In this document: positions 28,769 through 39,199 of the stretch, one piece after another | Layout of the letters: the number at the start of each line of letters is the position of its first letter | Numbering within the stretch: the stretch's first letter is position 1 | DNA from: Prochlorococcus sp. AG-402-G06 | GTDB lineage: Bacteria; Cyanobacteriota; Cyanobacteriia; PCC-6307; Cyanobiaceae | NCBI GenBank assembly: GCA_003277985.1 | Contig: QCHR01000003.1 | Coordinates: 58,011 to 122,010, forward strand | DNA length: 64,000 nt | Direction of reading: 5' to 3' | The notes under the pieces: model-generated | Told to the model about the DNA's origin: nothing | Seen by the model: only the letters and a program-made list of their open reading frames with translations | Database searches by the model: none | Made by a program: the position numbers and the translations under genes

Positions 28769-29467
28769 ATGAAACAAGATAATAGACAAAATATTGAGAA
28801 CAATTTATCTCATGGATTAAATGTACAGAGTCTAATTAGTCCATTAGATTCAGAACCCCCTTTATTTGCACCAAAAATAAGATTAGGTATCCTTGCCTCA
28901 GGTAATGGCTCGAATTTAGAATATATTTTTAAATCAATTCAAAATAAACAACTTAATGCTGAGATTGCTATATTAATAGTTAATAATCCTAATTGCTTAG
29001 CAATAAAAAAGGCCCTGAAATACAAAATACCTTATGTAATTATTAATCATAGAGATTGTAATTCAAGATTAGAACACGATATCTTGGTAATGGAAAAACT
29101 TGAGGAGTTGTCCGTAGAACTAGTTGTCATGGCAGGATGGATGAGAATTGTTGGTGAAGAAATAATTAATAGGTTTAAAAACCGACTAATTAATATTCAT
29201 CCATCACTTTTACCATCGTTTAAAGGTATTGATGCAATACAACAGGCAATAGACAAGAGAGTAACTATAACTGGATGTACAGTACACTATGTTCAAAAGG
29301 AGGTTGATTCTGGCTCAATAATTATTCAAGCTGCAGTCCCTATCAAAGAGCAGGATAGTAAAGAGACTCTAAAGAATAGAATTCAAAATATGGAACATAT
29401 AATATTACCTTTAGCGATAGCAAAAGTAGCAAAGTGTATAAGAACTAGTTTTAAGGATAATATGTAA
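28769..29467 (+). CDS. purN: Phosphoribosylglycinamide formyltransferase
   Basis: A 232-residue formyltransferase of purine synthesis using 10-formyltetrahydrofolate. LGILASGNGSNLEYIF is the phosphate-binding start of the domain at about residue 40. NIHPSLLPSFKGIDAIQQAI carries the catalytic asparagine and histidine, and GCTVHYVQKEVDSGSIIIQ the catalytic aspartate region. About 38 residues precede the domain, more than in E. coli PurN, and the ATG at 28769 may not be the only start. Its 3' end overlaps the convergent argC end by 17 bases. Confidence 0.95.
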   Translation: MKQDNRQNIENNLSHGLNVQSLISPLDSEPPLFAPKIRLGILASGNGSNLEYIFKSIQNKQLNAEIAILIVNNPNCLAIKKALKYKIPYVIINHRDCNSRLEHDILVMEKLEELSVELVVMAGWMRIVGEEIINRFKNRLINIHPSLLPSFKGIDAIQQAIDKRVTITGCTVHYVQKEVDSGSIIIQAAVPIKEQDSKETLKNRIQNMEHIILPLAIAKVAKCIRTSFKDNM

Positions 29468-30530
29468 TCTTAGGAAGACCAACATCTGATTCAAGTCCAT
29501 GCATAATATTTAAATTTTGTATAGCCTGCCCTGCTTGCCCTTTTAGAAGATTATCAATAACACTCATTAGTACTATTCTTCCATTACGTTTATCAACTTC
29601 TACTGAAATCATAACTTTATTAGTATTCTTAACCCATTTAGTAGCTGGATAAGTTCCTACAGGCAAAATATCAATAAATGGTTGATTTTTATAAAAAGCC
29701 TCTATTACTATTTTACAGTCTTCTGCTGTTAATCCAGGATCTCTTAAACGAGCATAAACTGTAGATAAAATCCCTCTAACCATTGGCACTAAATGTGGCG
29801 TAAATTGCAAATTAACATCGTGACCAGCAAAGTGACTTGCGATTCTTTCTATCTCTGCAGTATGCCTATGACCAATGACTCCATATGGCTTAATAGATTC
29901 AGAGCATTCAGATAGTAAAAGTTGTTCACTTGGATTTCTCCCACCACCGGATGTACCAGATTTTGCATCAATAATAATTCCTTCACTTTCTATTAAACCT
30001 TGTTTTAAAAATGGGATAAGTACACATAGAGAAGAGGTTGGGTAGCAACCAGGGCAAGCAATTAATCTAGACTTTGAGATTTCACTACTAAATTCTTCTG
30101 AAAAGCCATAAATAGCCTCTTCACATAATTCGTAGTCATATCTTTCATATTTTGCAGCTTCTTTTGAATAGACTTCTTTCCATTTATCTAATGATTTAAA
30201 TCTATAATCAGCTGATAAATCTAGGACTTTAATACCTTTTTCTAATAATAAAGGGGTTAATTGTGATGATAAGCCGTTAGGCAGACTCAATATTGCATAA
30301 TCAGAATCGTGAGCGATTACTTCAATATTGCTTTTAGTTATCTCTATATCCCCCAAAAGTTTCATAAAAGGATTTATTTCATTCCAGCTTTTACCTACTG
30401 ATCTTTCTCCATTCAAAGATGAAATCTCAAAATTTGGATGCTCATTAATCAACTTAACGAGTTGAAGCCCTCCATATCCAGATGCACCAATAATTGCGAT
30501 CCTCCCAGTTTTCGATGTACTAATTGCCAT
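29451..30530 (-). CDS. argC: N-acetyl-gamma-glutamyl-phosphate reductase
   Basis: A 359-residue NADPH-dependent enzyme for the third step of arginine synthesis. The dinucleotide-binding start is IAIIGASGYGGLQLVKLI. The catalytic cysteine is in RLIACPGCYPTSSLC near residue 155. The conserved histidine region reads GVIGHRHTAEIERI, and SGTSGGGRNPSEQLL is also diagnostic. Length matches type 1 ArgC. It shares an 87-base divergent region with ribBA. Confidence 0.97.
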   Translation of the reverse strand: MAISTSKTGRIAIIGASGYGGLQLVKLINEHPNFEISSLNGERSVGKSWNEINPFMKLLGDIEITKSNIEVIAHDSDYAILSLPNGLSSQLTPLLLEKGIKVLDLSADYRFKSLDKWKEVYSKEAAKYERYDYELCEEAIYGFSEEFSSEISKSRLIACPGCYPTSSLCVLIPFLKQGLIESEGIIIDAKSGTSGGGRNPSEQLLLSECSESIKPYGVIGHRHTAEIERIASHFAGHDVNLQFTPHLVPMVRGILSTVYARLRDPGLTAEDCKIVIEAFYKNQPFIDILPVGTYPATKWVKNTNKVMISVEVDKRNGRIVLMSVIDNLLKGQAGQAIQNLNIMHGLESDVGLPKITYYP

Positions 30531-30617
30531 AACATCAAGGTTATTTCGTAGAATGATGAGATATTCATATGAGAATAATTAGCAAAGAACCTTTTCACCA
30601 CAAACACGAGGAATAAG

Positions 30618-32303
30618 TTGAAATCAGAAGATTGTTATGAAATTGAGTTTGATGACATAGCGGATGCTCTTGCTGCTATTAGAAACGGAGAATGTGTTGT
30701 TGTCGTTGATGATGAAAAGAGAGAAAACGAAGGAGATTTAATATGTGCAGCTCAATTTGCAACTCCACAGCAAATAAATTTTATGGCAACTGAAGCTAGA
30801 GGTTTGATATGTCTAGCAATGCAAGGGGAACGATTAGACCAGTTAGATCTGCCTTTAATGGTCGACAGAAATACCGATTCAAATCAAACAGCGTTCACTG
30901 TAAGTATCGATGCAGGGCCTGAATTTGGTGTGACAACTGGTATTTCAGCTGAGGATAGAGCTAAAACAATTCAGGTTGCTCTAAATAGTCAAACAAAACC
31001 AATAGATCTAAGAAGACCGGGTCACATTTTTCCTTTAAGAGCAAAAATAGGTGGAGTATTAAAAAGAGCTGGACATACGGAAGCAGCAGTAGATTTATCT
31101 TTATTAGCTGGTCTATCTCCTGCAGGCGTTATTTGTGAAATCCAAAATCTAGATGGCTCAATGGCAAGACTGCCAGAATTGAAAAAATACGCGAAAGAAA
31201 AAAAATTAAAATTGATAAGTATTGCAGATTTAATTCATTACAGACTTGAAAATGAGCGCTTTGTATACAGACAAGCAATTGCAAAGTTGCCTAGCCTATT
31301 TGGAGATTTCAAGGCAATTGGATATAAAAACGAATTGGATGGATCGGAACATGTAGCGATAATAAAAGGAGATCCAGAGAAATTAAAAGAACCAGTCTTG
31401 GTGCGAATGCACTCAGAGTGTCTAACTGGAGATGCATTCGGATCATTGAGGTGCGATTGTAGGCCTCAATTAGAAGCAGCATTGTCAAGAATTTCAGAGG
31501 AAGGGGAAGGTGTTGTGGTTTATCTAAGGCAGGAAGGAAGAGGTATAGGACTAGTTAACAAATTAAAAGCATATAACCTGCAAGATGGAGGATTAGATAC
31601 GGTTGAAGCTAATGAAAAGCTGGGTTTTCCCGCAGACCTAAGAAATTATGGAGTTGGCGCACAAATTTTGACAGATTTAGGAATAAACAGACTTAAGTTA
31701 TTAACTAATAATCCAAGAAAAATAGCAGGTCTTGGTGGATATGGAATTCAGGTTGAATCTAGAGTTCCATTAGTGATTTGCCCAGGAGATCATAATGCAG
31801 CTTATCTTGAGGTGAAAAGAGAAAAACTAGGACACTTAATTGGAAATAATATGCAGGCAAATTTAAATAATGAAAGACAAAATATTGTTGTCTATTGGGA
31901 TGGTAAAGTTGATAATAACGAATTAAAACATTTTGAAGATAAAGCAACTAAATGGTCAGAAAATCACTTTTTAAATATTTCTATTCAAAACGCTCCAAGG
32001 TTAATAGCTCTATGTGAGAACCCTTTATTCATATGGAATGTTAGGCATAGAGATATTAAAACTCATTTAGAAGGGAACTTAATAGATAAAAGGTTACTTG
32101 AATCACTGCTTAAAGAACTAAGTAATTGGAAAAATACGAAAAGAGTTGGAATAATTAAGACTGATAACTATGAAAGACTTTTACATCCTTCTCAAAATAT
32201 ATTAATTGAAGAAAAAAAAATTAGCGAACTTTCAAATTTTGAAAATTCGCCATTATTTGATTGGGAGTTAAAAGATAGAACAAGTACTATTGAATGGAGT
32301 TAA
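30618..32303 (+). CDS. ribBA: Bifunctional riboflavin synthesis protein RibBA with long C-terminal extension
   Basis: The 561-residue protein combines 3,4-dihydroxy-2-butanone-4-phosphate synthase (residues about 8-210: [32 protein letters not shown]) with GTP cyclohydrolase II (about 215-410: the zinc site [20 protein letters not shown], and [13 protein letters not shown]). These feed the two branches of riboflavin synthesis. Residues about 411-561 form an extra domain not found in ordinary RibBA proteins of about 400 residues. It begins after the usual end (GHLI) and is rich in N, K, W and E. Its function is unknown. The start is TTG at 30618, preceded by GAGGAA; no upstream or nearby ATG fits. 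Confidence 0.95.
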   Translation: MKSEDCYEIEFDDIADALAAIRNGECVVVVDDEKRENEGDLICAAQFATPQQINFMATEARGLICLAMQGERLDQLDLPLMVDRNTDSNQTAFTVSIDAGPEFGVTTGISAEDRAKTIQVALNSQTKPIDLRRPGHIFPLRAKIGGVLKRAGHTEAAVDLSLLAGLSPAGVICEIQNLDGSMARLPELKKYAKEKKLKLISIADLIHYRLENERFVYRQAIAKLPSLFGDFKAIGYKNELDGSEHVAIIKGDPEKLKEPVLVRMHSECLTGDAFGSLRCDCRPQLEAALSRISEEGEGVVVYLRQEGRGIGLVNKLKAYNLQDGGLDTVEANEKLGFPADLRNYGVGAQILTDLGINRLKLLTNNPRKIAGLGGYGIQVESRVPLVICPGDHNAAYLEVKREKLGHLIGNNMQANLNNERQNIVVYWDGKVDNNELKHFEDKATKWSENHFLNISIQNAPRLIALCENPLFIWNVRHRDIKTHLEGNLIDKRLLESLLKELSNWKNTKRVGIIKTDNYERLLHPSQNILIEEKKISELSNFENSPLFDWELKDRTSTIEWS

Positions 32304-32330
32304 TTATAAAATTAAAAAATAAAAATAATT

Positions 32331-32771
32331 CTATTTAATAAGACTTACACTATTAATTTTAGTACCGTTAGTAATAGAAAGAAGGGTTTTCATATCATCA
32401 GTTTTACCAAAGACAGTATGTACTCCATCCAAATGTGGTTGTGGAGCATGAACTAGAAAGAATTGGCTGCCGCCAGTATCTTTCCCTGCGTGCGCCATAG
32501 AAAGAGAACCAGCCATATGCTTATTTGAATTAATTTCGCAATTAATAGAATATCCAGGGCCTCCTGTTCCAGGCATGCCTCTTGATCCCTCTCTAGTATT
32601 TGGACATCCGCCTTGAGCCATAAAACCATTGATTACTCTGTGGAAAGAAAGGCCATCATAAAAACCCTCTTTAACCAACTTCAAGAAGTTTTCTACTGTT
32701 TTAGGTGCATCATTATCAAACAGGTCAATAGTTAATTGGCCTTTATCTGTGTTCATCAATACTTTAGACAT
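32331..32771 (-). CDS. Cyclophilin-type peptidyl-prolyl isomerase
   Basis: A 146-residue single-domain cyclophilin. [55 protein letters not shown] split over the active-site region, and [20 protein letters not shown] are all diagnostic. There is no signal peptide, so it is cytoplasmic and would speed prolyl isomerisation during folding. It is the last gene of a cluster containing dnaK and dnaJ, 88 bases after murQ. Confidence 0.93.
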   Translation of the reverse strand: MSKVLMNTDKGQLTIDLFDNDAPKTVENFLKLVKEGFYDGLSFHRVINGFMAQGGCPNTREGSRGMPGTGGPGYSINCEINSNKHMAGSLSMAHAGKDTGGSQFFLVHAPQPHLDGVHTVFGKTDDMKTLLSITNGTKINSVSLIK

Positions 32772-32859
32772 AGCTCAAAATAATTTTTTTTATAATAACT
32801 GTTTTTAAAATTTAATGCAGAAAGTATATTATGAATACAAAAGTTTAATGTAAATAAAT

Positions 32860-33792
32860 TTAGTCACTGTTAACCTTAATTAGAGCTGTTCTTAAGTTAC
32901 CATTTGTATCATTAAGTAATTGCTTAGCCTCAATAACATCCAGACCAGATAAAGCAATTAATAAAGATAATTTTACGGATCCATTTGTCTTCTTTAAAAG
33001 TTGAACAGCAGTATCTTTATCAACCAAACCAATATCAAATAAAATACCAATTGCTCTATCCATTAATTTATCGTTGCTTACTGATAAATCAATCATTCGA
33101 TTGTCATATACCTTACCTAATTTGATCATCACAGATGTAGAAATTATATTTAAAGCCATCTTTGTAGCTGTTCCAGCTTTTAATCGTGTGGAGCCGGCAA
33201 GAATCTCTGGTCCAGTAATCAATCTAATGTCAATATCATTATTTAAAGATGAATCACTTTTTGGAACTGATGAAATTGAAATACTTAGTGCATTTATACC
33301 TTTGGAATAGTTTAATGCCTCGACAACATATGGAGTTCTTCCACTAGCTGTTATACCTATTAAGACGTCAATATTTGAAAAATTTCTATCTTTAAGATCA
33401 GAAATAGCGATCTCAGCTACATCTTCTAGAAATTCAGAACTTCTTGTAAGTGAGGGGATACCACCAGCAATTATTCCCTGAACCAAATCTGGATTCGTAC
33501 AAAAAGTTGGAGGACATTCTGAGGCATCAAGTACACCTAATCTTCCTGAAGTACCAGTACCAATATAAAACAATCTACCATTTAATTTAAGTCTTTTTGT
33601 GATTTCATCAATAGCATTAATTATTTCTGGAATAGCTTGTTCAACAGCCTTTTGAGGTGCTTTATCAGCTTCTGAAAAAATTTTGACAATTTCTTTAGTT
33701 GATTTAATGTCTAATTCATTTGATGTAGTATTAATTTGCTCAGTTAGTATTCGATTATTATAATTTTTAGGATTATTATTGTAATTAATCAT
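32860..33792 (-). CDS. murQ: N-acetylmuramic acid 6-phosphate etherase
   Basis: A 310-residue SIS-domain lyase that removes lactate from N-acetylmuramic acid 6-phosphate during cell-wall recycling. Evidence: FYIGTGTSGRLGVLDASECPPT with the conserved glutamate, then ITASGRTPYVVEAL, and AGSTRLKAGTATKMALNIIS. Length is standard. The ATG overlaps the DUF3110 stop by four bases, indicating translational coupling. The kinase AnmK that would feed it is not in this window. Confidence 0.93.
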   Translation of the reverse strand: MINYNNNPKNYNNRILTEQINTTSNELDIKSTKEIVKIFSEADKAPQKAVEQAIPEIINAIDEITKRLKLNGRLFYIGTGTSGRLGVLDASECPPTFCTNPDLVQGIIAGGIPSLTRSSEFLEDVAEIAISDLKDRNFSNIDVLIGITASGRTPYVVEALNYSKGINALSISISSVPKSDSSLNNDIDIRLITGPEILAGSTRLKAGTATKMALNIISTSVMIKLGKVYDNRMIDLSVSNDKLMDRAIGILFDIGLVDKDTAVQLLKKTNGSVKLSLLIALSGLDVIEAKQLLNDTNGNLRTALIKVNSD

Positions 33793-34181
33793 AAAAGATT
33801 TTCTAAACGTTTTTTTATTTCTTCAAGTTGATCACTAGAGGTGCTTTGTTGATCTATATTATCTAGATTATGCCAATTTCCTACTTCCAAATTTGAAAGT
33901 GGAGGTGAAATCATAAGACGCTCTTCATCGGTACTTGGAATAAATCCTTTTTCTACATAACGTGCCTCATAACCAGCTTCAACACAAAAAGCTTCTATAT
34001 CTCTCCTTGTCAACTCCTCAACCGATGGGGTTGGAAAATCTTGAGCTTCTAAAAGGCCACAATATCTATCAGCATCGTCCTTATCTTCAAACATAAGGAT
34101 TACCGTTGAGCCCTTAAGTTCAAGAGAATGTATACCTTCACTTTCAGTCCCGGCCTCATACAAAAGGACATGAACTAACAT
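33789..34181 (-). CDS. DUF3110 family protein
   Basis: A 130-residue acidic protein. The body (MLVHVLLYEAGTESEGIHSL, VILMFEDKDDADRYCGLLEA, FCVEAGYEARYVEKGFIP) matches the DUF3110 pattern known in cyanobacteria and plastids. The last 30 residues are variable. Function is unknown. It sits between dnaJ and murQ, with a four-base overlap to murQ. Confidence 0.82.
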   Translation of the reverse strand: MLVHVLLYEAGTESEGIHSLELKGSTVILMFEDKDDADRYCGLLEAQDFPTPSVEELTRRDIEAFCVEAGYEARYVEKGFIPSTDEERLMISPPLSNLEVGNWHNLDNIDQQSTSSDQLEEIKKRLENLL

Positions 34182-34237
34182 AAGAAATCAATAACCAATT
34201 TAATTATAAATCGATAAAGTGAATAAACAATGTGTTT

Positions 34238-35164
34238 CTAATAATTCTCCATAGATATTTCATTTAGACGTTGATATAATGCAATTTCAGAATCACTTAA
34301 ATTATCCGGCAACACAATAATTATTTCAACAATTTGATCACCACGATATTCTTCGTATTCCAATCCACGCCCTCTAAGTCTTAGCAATCTACCTGTTGAA
34401 GAATTAGGAGGTACTTGTAATGTTACCAATCCATTTAAAGTTGGAATATCTACTGCGCATCCTAATAAAGCATCATGTGGAAATAATTCAAGACGATACA
34501 AAACTCGTAAGCCATCAATTCTTAAGCCATCATCCGTTTGTACTTTTAATTGTACAAAATGGTCTCGACAACCAATTGCAGCACCTTCTATACGTAATCT
34601 CCATCCATCACCGGCGAATGGCGGGGTCAAAACTTCTACAATGGTTCCGTCTTGTAACTGAATCTCAACTGAAGAGCCATAAAGAGCTTGCTCTGGTGAG
34701 ATTTCTACAATTGATTCTTGATCTTCATAAATTAGAGTTGGTGGTGGAGATGGTTCACTGGTTGTAGGAATATATTCATTAAAATTAGTGTCTTCAAAGT
34801 GTTCATATTCGTCTTCAGGAACTTCAGAAAATTGATCATCAATATCGTCAATTTCTTGATTTAAGTTTGCACTTATTCCTAATACAACCTCTAAGTACTC
34901 TTCTAAAGTTGGAAATCTATTATCAAAGATATCTTTGTGTTTGTCATTTTGTTTCTCCCATTCCCTTCTTTTCTTGGGGTCACTAAGAATCGCATAGGCT
35001 TCATTAATTAATTTAAATCTTTCCTCAGCATTAACATCATTTTTATTTAAATCTGGATGCCACTTTCTTGCCTCTTTTCTAAAGGCGGATTTAAGTTCAT
35101 TAGAATCACAGCCTGGAGAAACTCCTAATAAAGACCAATAGTTAGGCTCAACGATAGTAGTCAT
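34238..35164 (-). CDS. DnaJ-family cochaperone lacking the zinc-finger domain
   Basis: A 308-residue J-protein. The J-domain is residues 8-72 with HPD at 36-38 ([10 protein letters not shown]). An acidic linker (about 90-155) replaces the glycine/phenylalanine and zinc-finger regions. The C-terminal substrate-binding part is about 160-300 ([43 protein letters not shown]). This is CbpA-like rather than canonical DnaJ. Its first codons overlap the end of dnaK by 17 bases in another frame, so the two are translationally coupled and likely work together. Confidence 0.92.
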   Translation of the reverse strand: MTTIVEPNYWSLLGVSPGCDSNELKSAFRKEARKWHPDLNKNDVNAEERFKLINEAYAILSDPKKRREWEKQNDKHKDIFDNRFPTLEEYLEVVLGISANLNQEIDDIDDQFSEVPEDEYEHFEDTNFNEYIPTTSEPSPPPTLIYEDQESIVEISPEQALYGSSVEIQLQDGTIVEVLTPPFAGDGWRLRIEGAAIGCRDHFVQLKVQTDDGLRIDGLRVLYRLELFPHDALLGCAVDIPTLNGLVTLQVPPNSSTGRLLRLRGRGLEYEEYRGDQIVEIIIVLPDNLSDSEIALYQRLNEISMENY

Positions 35165-37148
35165 TATCCCAAGGATCTATATCCCTTCTCCCATAATTAT
35201 TATCACTATTTCTGTTTTGTCCTCTTTGTGGATAGTCCCAAGGATCATCATCCCAGTAGTCATCAGAAAATAATTCGTCCTTTAAAGATCCAAAAGTATT
35301 TTTTATCCCTTGTATCGGATTAGATTCTGTTTTCCTTTCTGCTGATAAGCGACGATTCAAACCAAATAGTGCTTCTTGGAGAGAACCCACTGCATATTCA
35401 AGTTCTTGCAAATCATTATCTTCAAGCAAATCTTCAACGTCCCTCATCGCAACTTCTACAGATCTTTGTTGTCTTTCAGCGCCATAAGGGCCTAACTCTA
35501 GAGAAGCATCTCTTAGACGCCTCTCAGCTTGAGCAACAAGTGTTAAAGCATTATTTTTCTGATCAATAGAAGCTCGTTTTTTTCTATCTTCAGATGCTTT
35601 TAGTTTGGACTCCTCAATTAACTTATTAACTTCATTTTGATTCAGATTTGAGCCGCCAGTAACACTTACAGACTGCTTCCTCCCAGTAGTTCTATCAGTG
35701 GCGCTGACTTCTAATAAACCATTGGCATCAATATCAAAAGCCACCTGGACTTGAGGAACACCTCTTGGCGCAGGAGGAATACCGGATAATCTAAATTTTC
35801 CCAGTGATTTGTTGTCAGAGGCCATTTGTCTCTCTCCTTGCCAGATATGAATTTCAACTGATGATTGATTTGAGGCAGATGTACTAAAAACATCTGATTG
35901 TCTGACTGGTATGGAGGTATTACGTGGAATTAGAACTTTCATTAAACCTCCAACAGTTTCTAGTCCTAACGAAAGAGGTGTGACATCATTCAATAAAAGG
36001 TCTCTCAACTCCCCTGAAAGAATCCCACCTTGAATTGCCGCACCAATAGCAACAACTTCATCAGGATTAACAGATTGACAAGGTGGATTTGGAACTAACG
36101 TTTTAACTAATTGCTTTACCATTGGCATTCGCGTACTTCCACCTACAAGAACAACTTCATCAATATCCTCAGGATTCCAACCTGAATCATCAATAACAGT
36201 GTTAACAGGATCAAATAATCTATCTAAAAGGTCATTGCAAAGACTCTCGTACTTTTTTCTACTAAGGGTAGTCTCTATATGTAATGGACCATCTTTTCCT
36301 GTAGAAATAAAAGGCAATGATATAGGTGTGCTTTGAACACCAGAAAGTTCTTGTTTAGCTTTCTCAGCCGATTCAGTAAGTCTTTGTAATGATTGCCTGT
36401 CTCTTCTTAGGTCTATATTATTTTTTTCTAAAAAATCTTCAGCAAGCCAATCAACAATTCTTTGGTCAAAGTCATTACCCCCCAATTGTGTATCACCTGA
36501 AGTTGCCTTTACATCAAAAACACCATTAGAAATGGACATTAAAGACACATCAAATGTGCCACCACCTAAATCAAAAACCAAAACTTTTCTAGAGGAGCTT
36601 TTATCAAATCCATAAGCAAGAGCCGCGGAGGTTGGTTCATTTAGGATCCTTTCAACGGATATGCCAGCCAAAATCGCAGCATCGCGAGTAGCTTGTCTTT
36701 GTGAGTCGTTGAAATAAGCGGGAACAGTTATTACAGCAGCATCAACGTTTTCTCCTAAGTAAGTTTCAGCGTCATCTATTAACTTCCTAATGATATTTCC
36801 AATCAGTTCTTCAGGAGCATATTCCCTTTTTGTTATGGGAGAGGTGATGCGAACATTCCCCTGATCATTTGAGCGAACGCTGTAAGGAACTGAAAGACTT
36901 GTTTCTTCAAGCTCATCCCATGCTCTGCCAACAAATCTTTTTAAATTCGAGAAAGTGTTTTTGGGATTAAGAACTAATTGTCGTCTAGCAAGTTGACCGA
37001 CTAACAATTCAGATTCCTTAGTAAAGCCAACAACTGAAGGCGTAGTTCTAGCACCTTCAGCACTTGCAATAACAACAGGCCTACCAGCCTCCAGCACCGC
37101 TACAACGGAATTAGTCGTTCCCAAGTCAATGCCAACTATTCTCCCCAT
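35148..37148 (-). CDS. dnaK: Hsp70 chaperone DnaK
   Basis: The 666-residue Hsp70 has the ATPase signatures ([45 protein letters not shown]) in residues 1-375. The substrate-binding domain spans about 385-510 ([17 protein letters not shown]). A helical lid is followed by an aromatic and acidic tail ([17 protein letters not shown] and a final DPWDNDYYR). Cyanobacteria encode several DnaKs. The unusual tail and the partner J-protein suggest this is one of the extra copies rather than the general heat-shock one, an inference. The gene leads a minus-strand cluster. Confidence 0.96.
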   Translation of the reverse strand: MGRIVGIDLGTTNSVVAVLEAGRPVVIASAEGARTTPSVVGFTKESELLVGQLARRQLVLNPKNTFSNLKRFVGRAWDELEETSLSVPYSVRSNDQGNVRITSPITKREYAPEELIGNIIRKLIDDAETYLGENVDAAVITVPAYFNDSQRQATRDAAILAGISVERILNEPTSAALAYGFDKSSSRKVLVFDLGGGTFDVSLMSISNGVFDVKATSGDTQLGGNDFDQRIVDWLAEDFLEKNNIDLRRDRQSLQRLTESAEKAKQELSGVQSTPISLPFISTGKDGPLHIETTLSRKKYESLCNDLLDRLFDPVNTVIDDSGWNPEDIDEVVLVGGSTRMPMVKQLVKTLVPNPPCQSVNPDEVVAIGAAIQGGILSGELRDLLLNDVTPLSLGLETVGGLMKVLIPRNTSIPVRQSDVFSTSASNQSSVEIHIWQGERQMASDNKSLGKFRLSGIPPAPRGVPQVQVAFDIDANGLLEVSATDRTTGRKQSVSVTGGSNLNQNEVNKLIEESKLKASEDRKKRASIDQKNNALTLVAQAERRLRDASLELGPYGAERQQRSVEVAMRDVEDLLEDNDLQELEYAVGSLQEALFGLNRRLSAERKTESNPIQGIKNTFGSLKDELFSDDYWDDDPWDYPQRGQNRNSDNNYGRRDIDPWDNDYYR

Positions 37149-37212
37149 GGCAATACTTATTTAAGCCCCACAGTAACTAGCATTTAAGGGTATTCAATAC
37201 TTATTATGTACC

Positions 37213-37251
37213 CTTCAACACTTAAAGCCAATCATTAACCCTCTCTTAGTG
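37213..37251 (+). promoter_or_regulatory. Weak candidate Pho box before pstC
   Basis: The stretch CTTCAACACTTAAAGC and then CATTAACC and TCTTAGTG contains TTAA-type cores. The last two (cores near 37235 and 37246) are 11 bases apart, as in cyanobacterial Pho boxes made of 8-bp repeats with 3-bp spacers. The match to the CTTAACCT unit is poor and only one spacing fits, so this may be chance. Confidence 0.25.
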
Positions 37252-37286
37252 AAAAATTTGAAATTACATATAGATTCATAATGTAA

Positions 37287-38252
37287 ATGCTTTTGCGCGT
37301 GAACAAAGCAACTACAGCTAAATTTTCACTGAGGAAAAGACCAACTTCGGAGAAGATGGTAGATGTTGGTTTTAAAAATATTGTTGTTGCCATGGCTTCA
37401 ATGGTAGCCGTAGTGCTTTTTTCGATATTTGCAGTCGTTTACTATGAATCTACTGAATCAATTTCAAGATATGGACTAAGGTTTCTTTTTAGCTCTGCAT
37501 GGAATCCAGTTACAGATGAGTACGGTGCATTTACAGCTATTTATGGAACCCTTTTTACATCGATTGCTTCATTATTAATTGCCATTCCATTGGGCGTCGG
37601 CACAGCAATATTTATAACTGAAAATATAATTCCAGAAAGTATAAGAAATGTAATTGGAATAATGGTTGAACTTTTAGCTGCGATTCCATCAGTAGTTTTA
37701 GGACTATGGGCAGTATTTATTATGGAACCATTTATTAGACCATTTTTGAACATAATCTACGAATTATTTGGATTTATACCATTTTTTAGCACCCAACCTT
37801 TGGGCGCTGGAATGATGCCAGCAATATTAATACTTGTGGTAATGATACTACCTATAATTACATCGATTTCAAAAGATTCTCTAAAACAAGTTCCATCTAA
37901 ACTCAGGCAAGCTGCATATGGAATTGGAGCATCAAGATGGACAACTATTTTTAAAGTTATTATTCCAGCCGCGATTTCTGGAATAACAGGAGGAGTTTTA
38001 CTTGCTCTAGGAAGAGCTATGGGTGAGACAATGGCAGTTACTATGATTATTGGCAATTCAAATAACTTTAATTGGTCAATATTTGCTCCTTCATATACAA
38101 TTTCATCCATGCTTGCCAATCAATTTGGTGAAGCAGATGGAAGCCAAGTTTCTTCTCTAATGTATGCAGCATTAATACTAATGATATTAACCTTATTGGT
38201 TAATGTATTTGCCCAGTGGATTGTAAAAAAATTAAGCTTAAAATATCAATAA
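37287..38252 (+). CDS. pstC: Phosphate ABC transporter permease PstC
   Basis: A 321-residue inner-membrane permease with about six spans. The first is at residues 30-55 (IVVAMASMVAVVLFSIFAVV). The coupling loop that docks PstB is KQVPSKLRQAAYGIGASRWT near residue 205. The family segment RFLFSSAWNPVTDEYGAFT is present. The N-terminal 25 residues are polar. Later starts (GTG 37299 or ATG 37356, the latter preceded by GGAG only three bases away) are possible. It begins pstC-pstA-pstB; pstA starts on the base after its stop. Confidence 0.95.
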   Translation: MLLRVNKATTAKFSLRKRPTSEKMVDVGFKNIVVAMASMVAVVLFSIFAVVYYESTESISRYGLRFLFSSAWNPVTDEYGAFTAIYGTLFTSIASLLIAIPLGVGTAIFITENIIPESIRNVIGIMVELLAAIPSVVLGLWAVFIMEPFIRPFLNIIYELFGFIPFFSTQPLGAGMMPAILILVVMILPIITSISKDSLKQVPSKLRQAAYGIGASRWTTIFKVIIPAAISGITGGVLLALGRAMGETMAVTMIIGNSNNFNWSIFAPSYTISSMLANQFGEADGSQVSSLMYAALILMILTLLVNVFAQWIVKKLSLKYQ

Positions 38253-39161
38253 ATGAATTACACATCAAAAAAATCTCTAACTTATAATCCATCTCTATCC
38301 AGAAATATTGGGAACAATTCCTTAACTATTATTTCTGCACTTTTTGCCATCATTTCTGTACTTCCTTTAATATTAGTCATAAGCTATGTATTAATTAAAG
38401 GTGGAAGTTATATAAATTTAGACACCTTAATTCTTGAACCTGAGCCTCCAGGAGACGATCTTCTCTCAGCTGGAGGTATTGGGCCAGCAATAATTGGAAC
38501 TTTTATAATGACAGTTATTGCTTCGATAATATCGATTCCTGTTGGAGTAGGAGGTGGAATATATCTTGCCGAATATTCAAAATCAGGAAAGTTTGCAAAA
38601 TTTATAAGGTTTGGATCAAATGTACTTGCAGGCATTCCTTCTATAATTGCTGGTGTATTTATATATGCAATTATTGTCTCTACCAAAATATTATTTGGAT
38701 CAATGTTCAGCGGTATTGCAGGCGGAATTTCACTTTCAATTTTAATGCTTCCAACAATAATTAAAACTACTGATGAAGCACTTAAATTAGTTCCAAATGA
38801 TATGAGAAGAGCTGCATTTGGAGTTGGTGCCTCAAAATTTACAATGATAACAAATATCACATTACCAGCTGCATTCAGTTCCATTTCTACTGGCGTATTA
38901 TTAGCACTCGCTAGGGCAGCAGGAGAAACAGCCCCATTAGTATTTACAGCTCTTTTCTCTCGGTACTACATTACAAGTTTTGATGATATTTTCTATGAAA
39001 TGGGCTCATTGTCAGTGTTAATTTACAATTTCGCTCTTGAACCATATGAAGCTCAAAACCAACTAGCATGGGCAGCATCATTCATATTAGTTGTTGTACT
39101 TTTAAGTCTAAATATCCTTTCAAGATGGATAAGCACAATTGCTGTTTTTTCAAAAAAATAA
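38253..39161 (+). CDS. pstA: Phosphate ABC transporter permease PstA
   Basis: A 302-residue permease, partner of PstC. Five to six hydrophobic spans are visible. Key segments are ISIPVGVGGGIYLAEYS, FGSNVLAGIPSIIAGVFIY and the coupling loop KLVPNDMRRAAFGVGASKFT, followed by GETAPLVFTALFS. It starts directly after the pstC stop and ends 38 bases before pstB. The heteromeric channel imports phosphate bound by PstS, which is not encoded here. Confidence 0.96.
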   Translation: MNYTSKKSLTYNPSLSRNIGNNSLTIISALFAIISVLPLILVISYVLIKGGSYINLDTLILEPEPPGDDLLSAGGIGPAIIGTFIMTVIASIISIPVGVGGGIYLAEYSKSGKFAKFIRFGSNVLAGIPSIIAGVFIYAIIVSTKILFGSMFSGIAGGISLSILMLPTIIKTTDEALKLVPNDMRRAAFGVGASKFTMITNITLPAAFSSISTGVLLALARAAGETAPLVFTALFSRYYITSFDDIFYEMGSLSVLIYNFALEPYEAQNQLAWAASFILVVVLLSLNILSRWISTIAVFSKK

Positions 39162-39199
39162 AGTATAATTATGAGTAAAACTAATAATAAAATTAGCTA

